The translations under genes and the position numbers were made by a program. Below the pieces are notes generated by a model. That model was not told the origin of the DNA and searched no databases. It worked only from the letters and a program-made list of their open reading frames with translations. Shown here in pieces: positions 6,772 to 10,621 of a stretch of DNA of 10,621 nt (its first letter is position 1; each line of letters opens with the position of its first letter). The DNA comes from NAK82 sp036172345 (lineage in GTDB: Bacteria; Chloroflexota; Anaerolineae; 4572-78; NAK82), in the NCBI GenBank assembly GCA_036172345.1, contig JASFBB010000094.1:1-10621 (forward strand), written 5' to 3'.

Positions 6772-8217
6772 ATGAACGTTGCTCAACGCATCCGAATCGA
6801 ATTTCACATCCGCTCTGTGCTGGCGAATTCTCTGACACTGCTGAGGGGATGGGTCTCTCGGCGTGACATGGGGTTGCTGGCGCTGTTGCTGGCGCTGACG
6901 TTGGTGCGTGGGCTGATCTATGCCGCCATCATACCACCATGGCAAGTGCCTGATGAGCCTTACCATTTCTCTTCCGCTCGGTTGCCACTTTTATCATCTG
7001 CTTCGCATCGGGAGGCAGCTTGGCGTAATCTTCAAACCGAGATTGCCTCCTCGATGATACAGCTTCGTTTCTGGGACTACACCGTGTTCGAACCATCGCC
7101 CCAAAATGCCCAGGAGGAGCGCACTCGTTTGGAAGCTGCTACCAGGACCCCACGCCCGGCGGCGCCACGCGCTTTCACCTATTATCTTCTCTCTGGAGCA
7201 TTATACTTCGTACGGCATCAGGACGTTGTGTTACAGCTCTATTGGGCTCGCCTGTGGTCTATTCTTGTCAACATAGGCATCGTATTCCTAGCCATACAAG
7301 CCGGAAGAATATTGTTTCGTGGCGATCCTTTCAGCCGCTGGATGGTGCCACTCTTGGTTGTGTTCCACCCCCAACACACCTTCATCTTGGCAGGTGTGAA
7401 CGACGGCGACATTGCGGAATTGTTTGCGAGCGCTGCTGTTCTGGCCATGATTGCTTTGGTGTTCTATGGATGGCGCTGGATGTGGCTTGTTTTCGCAGCC
7501 ATCTGCACCGCCCTGGCGGCTGCTGCCAAGCTGCCCGCAGCTTTTCTGGTGCCAGTGTTGGCGTTGGTGATAGCGCTATATGGCTGGCGGAAGCTGCATA
7601 CACGTTGGAAGTGGATAGGCATTGTGTTCGGGCTCGTTGCCGCTGCTGGGATTGTGTTGGCTGCGCCGCGGGTATCCGGCGAGATACGAGATTTTGAAAT
7701 CTATCTTAACTGGGCAGGGCTGGAGAAATTCTTTGCTTCGATCGTCACCGCCTCCTTCCAACGGGGATTTCTGTGGGCCTTTCGGAGCTGGTGGGCTTTT
7801 CTGGGCTGGGAGTCACTTCCTGCTGATGACGGGTGGGTGTGGAGCTTGCTGGCACTGACGGGAACAGCCGCGATGGGCTGGATCCGCTTTGCTTGGCGCC
7901 ACATAAGAAGCAGGGCAACGGCTCGGGAGGATCAACCCATTTGGCAGACGTTGTGGATGTTCATCCTAATGATTGCGATACTGGGATTTTTGGTGGTAGT
8001 GAAAGGGGCGATGGAGAATAAGGATCTATTTGTAGGTCGTTATTTCTTCGCAGCCACGCTGCCGACTGTGGGATTGCTTGTCATTGGATGGCGCGAGATG
8101 ATACCTCACCGTTGGCGCTTAGAAGCTCTAGCAGCGTTTACGGTTTTCCTTTTTTTGTTCGATGCAGCTGTATTACTGGCACACGTTTTGCCCTTTTTCT
8201 ATCCATTGTGGCGTTAG
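6772..8217 (+). CDS. DUF2142-type polytopic membrane protein (putative envelope glycan / glycosyltransferase-related)
   Basis: This integral membrane protein of 481 residues resembles the DUF2142 family, whose members occur in surface polysaccharide loci and look like GT-C enzymes. The first membrane helix (about 34-54) is followed by PPWQVPDEPYHF (55-66), the acidic Asp-Glu loop that marks the family. Later features are RLWSILVNIGIVFLAIQAG (160-178), FHPQHTFILAGVNDGD (198-213), FRSWWAFLGW (337-346) and VGRYFFAATLP (421-431). About ten hydrophobic segments run to the C-terminus; the protein ends in a helix with no soluble tail, unlike the two upstream proteins. An in-frame TAA at 6763 fixes ATG 6772 as the first possible start. 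No ribosome binding site is seen. It follows a 111-base gap, so it may have its own promoter. A sugar transferase role is inferred from the fold and context; no substrate is known. Confidence 0.8.
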   Translation: MNVAQRIRIEFHIRSVLANSLTLLRGWVSRRDMGLLALLLALTLVRGLIYAAIIPPWQVPDEPYHFSSARLPLLSSASHREAAWRNLQTEIASSMIQLRFWDYTVFEPSPQNAQEERTRLEAATRTPRPAAPRAFTYYLLSGALYFVRHQDVVLQLYWARLWSILVNIGIVFLAIQAGRILFRGDPFSRWMVPLLVVFHPQHTFILAGVNDGDIAELFASAAVLAMIALVFYGWRWMWLVFAAICTALAAAAKLPAAFLVPVLALVIALYGWRKLHTRWKWIGIVFGLVAAAGIVLAAPRVSGEIRDFEIYLNWAGLEKFFASIVTASFQRGFLWAFRSWWAFLGWESLPADDGWVWSLLALTGTAAMGWIRFAWRHIRSRATAREDQPIWQTLWMFILMIAILGFLVVVKGAMENKDLFVGRYFFAATLPTVGLLVIGWREMIPHRWRLEALAAFTVFLFLFDAAVLLAHVLPFFYPLWR

Positions 8218-8230
8218 CTTTAAGCCTTAT

Positions 8231-8237
8231 AAAGGAG
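8231..8237 (+). promoter_or_regulatory. Shine-Dalgarno-like AAAGGAG upstream of the small anchored protein
   Basis: AAAGGAG lies 16 bases before ATG 8254 and 22 before ATG 8260. The motif is strong but farther from the start than usual, and no alternative start lies between. The 36-base gap contains nothing else, so the gene is likely co-transcribed with the DUF2142 gene. Confidence 0.4.
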
Positions 8238-8253
8238 TCCAGGCTTATCTCCG

Positions 8254-8940
8254 ATGAAGATGTCTAAACGTTTGTTTTGGCTCCTTCTTCCTACATTTGC
8301 CTTGGCGGGATTGGTGTTGGTCGTATTTCGGGCTCTGGAGTTGATAGGGTTTGAAGGACAGCCGGTCAATCTCATCCGATTGTCACCTGCCATCAACCTA
8401 GCCAATGGGACGCAACTAGGTCAGACTTTCTTGGCGCCACGGCCGGGACTATATCGCATTGATGTGCTGCTCTATGGCTATTTCCGGCGCAACACGCAAC
8501 CGGTGACATTTCATTTGCGCAAGATCAACTCGCAGGAAGATCTGGTGCGCATCCCTTTCAGCTCCAGCGAGGTGTGGGGGTGGCACTGGAAGTCCTTTGT
8601 CTTCGACCCCTTGCTCGACTCAAAGGGGCAGGCCTACTATTTCTTTCTCGAATCGCCCACTTCCACACCGGAGGATGCTATCACTCTAGGAGGGGTTGAA
8701 GGGGATCTATATCCTCATGGCATGGGGACGCTGAACGGCCAGCCTATTCGCGCTGATGCTGCATTCAAGACCTATTATGTTGGGGTAACGTGGGGTGACA
8801 AACTCACAGCCCTTGCGCATAAGATCACTGCGGGCAAGCCATCCCTGTGGGGAGATATACGCTTCTACGCTTTGCTTGGGGGTATTTATCTGCTGCTGGT
8901 AGCTCGTCTGTTCAGCAAAATATACTGGTTGCGTCGTTAG
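8254..8940 (+). CDS. Membrane-anchored protein with one exocytoplasmic beta-rich domain, function unknown
   Basis: I do not recognise a named family. The 228 residues start with a membrane helix (about 7-27, after MKMSKR) and end with another (about 202-219), followed by a basic tail KIYWLRR. The roughly 165 residues between should lie outside the membrane. This part is beta-rich with LGQTFLAPRPGLYRIDVLL (55-73), TFHLRKI (85-91), WHWKSFVFDPLLDSKGQAYY (110-129) and DAITLGG (141-147). The pattern 'GQTF...pGL..I.v.l' with a later 'F.F.pi.dS.g..Yyf' recurs, from memory, as an appended domain in Chloroflexota membrane glycosyltransferases and resembles a jelly-roll, carbohydrate-binding type fold. 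Here it stands alone, next to a DUF2142 protein that lacks such a tail, so a partner relationship is plausible. ATG 8254 or ATG 8260 could be the start. A likely terminator follows 57 bases after the stop. Confidence 0.75.
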   Translation: MKMSKRLFWLLLPTFALAGLVLVVFRALELIGFEGQPVNLIRLSPAINLANGTQLGQTFLAPRPGLYRIDVLLYGYFRRNTQPVTFHLRKINSQEDLVRIPFSSSEVWGWHWKSFVFDPLLDSKGQAYYFFLESPTSTPEDAITLGGVEGDLYPHGMGTLNGQPIRADAAFKTYYVGVTWGDKLTALAHKITAGKPSLWGDIRFYALLGGIYLLLVARLFSKIYWLRR

Positions 8941-8997
8941 GCGATCGTCTTTCCCCCGCATTCCTCGATAGATTGGTGAGAGACGTAGAAGAAGCTC

Positions 8998-9026
8998 GGC
9001 ATACCTCATTGAGGTGTCCACTTTTT
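8998..9026 (+). terminator. Probable intrinsic terminator of the envelope gene block
   Basis: GG-C-ATACCTC (8998-9007) pairs with GAGGTGTCC (9011-9019) across an ATT loop: nine pairs with one T-G wobble and one bulged C. Five T residues (9022-9026) begin two bases after the stem. It lies between the small anchored protein and the obg promoter. The short T-run and AT pairs make it a moderate rather than strong terminator; a second T-run at 9058-9063 has no good hairpin before it. Confidence 0.5.
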
Positions 9027-9081
9027 GATGAACTGGCTCGACGTTCTACGCCTTACATTTTTTAGCTTCACCAGGATGTTG

Positions 9082-9090
9082 TGATATAAT
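9082..9090 (+). promoter_or_regulatory. Extended -10 promoter for obg
   Basis: TGATATAAT is a perfect extended -10 element: TGn followed by TATAAT at 9085-9090. The matching -35 region (about 9061-9067, TTTAGCT) is poor, which extended -10 promoters tolerate. Transcription should start near 9096-9098, giving a leader of about 55 bases before ATG 9152. This also argues against the upstream in-frame TTG at 9098 as the obg start. Confidence 0.65.
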
Positions 9091-9124
9091 TTAAAGATTG
9101 CTTGGGATTAATCCCCAGAGAACG

Positions 9125-9142
9125 CCTGCAAGCATAGGCAGG
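9125..9142 (+). promoter_or_regulatory. Hairpin overlapping the obg ribosome binding site
   Basis: CCTGC (9125-9129) and GCAGG (9138-9142) are exact complements with an eight-base loop. The 3' arm contains most of the Shine-Dalgarno-like AGGA (9140-9143), nine bases before ATG 9152. A second palindrome, GGGATTAATCCC, lies at 9104-9115 in the same leader. Base pairing is seen in the sequence; control of translation is inferred. Confidence 0.4.
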
Positions 9143-9151
9143 AATTGCAGT

Positions 9152-10423
9152 ATGGAAACCTCTGGTTTCATCGACGAGGCAAGAATATACGTCCGGGCTG
9201 GTGACGGCGGGAATGGTGTGGTCGCCTTTCGACGGGAGAAATACGTGCCGCGTGGTGGGCCGGCAGGTGGTGATGGCGGTGATGGCGGGAATGTGATCCT
9301 AGAGGCGGATGCCCAGGTGAACACTTTGCTCCAGTTTCACCAAAAGATGCACTTCGTTGCCGGTCGGGGCGCCCACGGACGTGGCAAAAACCAGACGGGC
9401 GCACGTGGTCATGATGTGATTATTCGCGTGCCGGTCGGCACGGTGGCCTATGATGCTGAGAGTGGGACTATGCTCGCTGATCTTGTTGCCCCTGGTCAGC
9501 GCGTTGTGGTGGCGCGTGGGGGGCGAGGAGGAAGGGGCAATGCCCATTTTGCCACCCCGACTCACCAAGCGCCACGGATCGCCGAAAAGGGTGAGCCGGG
9601 CGAGAGACGTTGGCTGCGCTTGGAGCTTAAGCTATTGGCAGATGTCGGATTGATCGGCATGCCTAACGCCGGTAAGAGCACATTGCTCTCCGCAGTTAGC
9701 GCTGCAAAACCCAAGATTGCCGATTATCCTTTCACCACACTACAACCCAACCTGGGAGTTGTGTCGGTAGATGGCGAATATGAATTTGTCCTGGCTGATC
9801 TTCCCGGTTTGATCGAGGGAGCTCACGCCGGTGCAGGACTGGGCCACCAGTTTCTGCGCCACGTCGAGCGGACGCGCTTGTTGATCCACGTGTTGGATGG
9901 GAGTCAGCCTGATGTTTTGGATCATTATGTAAAAATTAATGAGGAACTGCGTCTGTACAACCCCACCTTGGTAGAGCGACCCCAGGTGATTGCCTTTAAC
10001 AAGATGGACTTGCCAGAGGCACAAGCGCGTTGGCTAGAGGTGGGGAGATTCTTATCCGAGAAGGGGGAGGTGTTTCCCATCTCGGCCGCAACCGGTCAAG
10101 GGGTTCGGCAGCTCATGCGGCATGTCGGCCAGCTCCTGCAAACTCTGCCACCGCAGCCATCTATTATGCTTGCTGAGGTGCCCGTCTTTCGTCTTGATGA
10201 GACACCCGAATTCACCGTGCGGCGCGAAGGTGACATCTGGCTGGTAGAGGGGAAGCGCATCGAGCAGCTGGTAGCGCGCACGATGTGGCAATATCCCGAT
10301 GCCGCCGAGCGCGCTCAACGCCAAATGGAAGCGATGGGCGTATTAGAGGCGCTGCGCCGCGCTGGTGTGCAACCCGGTGACACAGTACGCATTGGGAATA
10401 TGGATTTGGAATGGTTGTGGTGA
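9152..10423 (+). CDS. obg: GTPase Obg (CgtA/ObgE), ribosome-assembly and stress GTPase
   Basis: This is an essential-type GTPase that binds the 50S ribosomal subunit late in assembly and links growth to nucleotide levels. The 423 residues carry all three domains. The glycine-rich Obg fold spans 1-160 (FIDEARIYVRAGDGGNGVVA, GGRGGRGN). The G domain follows with G1 GMPNAGKST (169-177), switch I around TTLQPNLG (195-202), G3 DLPG (216-219), G4 NKMD (283-286) and G5 SAATGQG (311-317). The C-terminal OCT domain (about 340-423) has VFRLDETPEFTVRREGDIWL and GVQPGDTVRIGNMDLEW; it is common in Gram-positives and Chloroflexota and absent in E. coli. ATG 9152 starts exactly at the conserved N-terminus (FIDEA.. 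preceded by four residues); the frame extends upstream to TTG 9098 but that lies at the predicted transcription start. The gene has its own extended -10 promoter and is followed by smc after 13 bases. Confidence 0.97.
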   Translation: METSGFIDEARIYVRAGDGGNGVVAFRREKYVPRGGPAGGDGGDGGNVILEADAQVNTLLQFHQKMHFVAGRGAHGRGKNQTGARGHDVIIRVPVGTVAYDAESGTMLADLVAPGQRVVVARGGRGGRGNAHFATPTHQAPRIAEKGEPGERRWLRLELKLLADVGLIGMPNAGKSTLLSAVSAAKPKIADYPFTTLQPNLGVVSVDGEYEFVLADLPGLIEGAHAGAGLGHQFLRHVERTRLLIHVLDGSQPDVLDHYVKINEELRLYNPTLVERPQVIAFNKMDLPEAQARWLEVGRFLSEKGEVFPISAATGQGVRQLMRHVGQLLQTLPPQPSIMLAEVPVFRLDETPEFTVRREGDIWLVEGKRIEQLVARTMWQYPDAAERAQRQMEAMGVLEALRRAGVQPGDTVRIGNMDLEWLW

Positions 10424-10436
10424 GAGCTCTCGTGTG

Positions 10437-10621
10437 ATGCGCCTCAAGACGCTGGAACTGCAAGGGTATAAATCCTTTGCCACGAAAACAGTCTTCCACT
10501 TTGATACCGGCATAACAGCCATCGTGGGCCCGAACGGCAGCGGTAAGAGCAATGTGGCCGATGCCATACGTTGGGTGCTCGGCGAGCAGAGCTATACAAC
10601 TCTGCGCGTCAGGAGGACAGA
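10437..10621 (+). CDS. smc: Chromosome segregation protein SMC, N-terminal fragment cut by window edge
   Basis: SMC is the ATPase of the condensin complex that loops and segregates the chromosome with ScpA and ScpB. Only the first 61 codons are visible and the frame is open to the end of the window. They contain MRLKTLELQGYKSFA, the standard SMC N-terminus, then GITAIVGPNGSGKSNVADAI with Walker A GPNGSGKS at 31-38, then RWVLGEQSYTTLRVRR. The later hinge, coiled coils, signature motif and Walker B lie outside. ATG 10437 is preferred; GTG 10434 just before it is in frame and would add one residue. There is no clear ribosome binding site in the 13-base gap after obg, so translation may rely on coupling to obg. 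RecN and other ABC-type ATPases start differently, and the RWVLGEQS stretch is specific to SMC. Confidence 0.95.
   Translation, partial: MRLKTLELQGYKSFATKTVFHFDTGITAIVGPNGSGKSNVADAIRWVLGEQSYTTLRVRRT

Noticed and set aside
8847..9065. Open frame of 72 codons overlapping the end of the small anchored protein; its last 45 codons read like a protein (LSPAFLDRLVRDVEEARH)
   Set aside because: It has no ribosome binding site, mostly overlaps a better-supported gene in another frame, and its tail is crossed by the probable terminator hairpin.
9098..9151. Longer Obg starting at TTG 9098
   Set aside because: The codon lies at the predicted transcription start of the TGATATAAT promoter, and Obg proteins begin just before FIDEA as given by ATG 9152.
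10422..10431. Palindrome GAGAGCTCTC between obg and smc
   Set aside because: It can form at most three base pairs with a loop, partly overlaps the obg stop codon, and has no T-run; probably chance.
1..10621. Search for CRISPR arrays, tRNA genes, insertion sequences, toxin-antitoxin or phage genes
   Set aside because: No direct repeat array, cloverleaf with a GTTCGAATC-like arm, transposase motif or small paired ORFs could be supported by reading both strands.

Overview
The window looks like ordinary chromosomal DNA from a bacterium of the Chloroflexota, probably near Anaerolineae or Thermoflexia. This placement is inferred from three things: a primary sigma factor with an extra segment of about 30 residues in region 3, several large GT39-type membrane glycosyltransferases carrying a shared C-terminal beta-rich domain beside a DUF2142 protein, and an Obg GTPase followed directly by SMC. 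No marker RNA gene is present, so the phylum is not proven. All recognised genes are on the + strand.

Layout. Bases 1-660 hold the 3' part of the primary sigma factor gene (rpoD/sigA), cut by the window edge. Bases 738-2429 hold a two-gene operon for a class I (glutaconate-type) CoA-transferase, alpha then beta subunit, with the catalytic glutamate visible in beta. Bases 2489-8940 hold four genes for membrane proteins: two tandem GT39-like glycosyltransferases whose reading frames overlap, a DUF2142-type polytopic protein, and a small protein with a beta-rich exocytoplasmic domain held between two membrane segments. The likely theme is building or displaying a surface glycan from lipid-linked sugars, but no substrate can be read from the sequence. 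A hairpin followed by five T residues (8998-9026) probably ends this block. A strong extended -10 promoter (TGATATAAT, 9082-9090) then starts the next unit: obg (9152-10423), followed 13 bases later by the start of smc, which runs off the right edge.

The two halves of the window appear functionally unrelated. Housekeeping genes (rpoD, obg, smc) flank a metabolic CoA-transferase pair and a cell-envelope module. I saw no tRNA, rRNA, CRISPR array, transposase, integrase, restriction or defence gene. No intergenic stretch exceeds 300 bases; the largest, 8941-9151, holds a terminator, a promoter and a structured leader. The most interesting material is the envelope module with its stand-alone beta-rich domain protein, the sigma insertion, and several hairpins that overlap ribosome binding sites. 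None amounts to a clearly new biological system.
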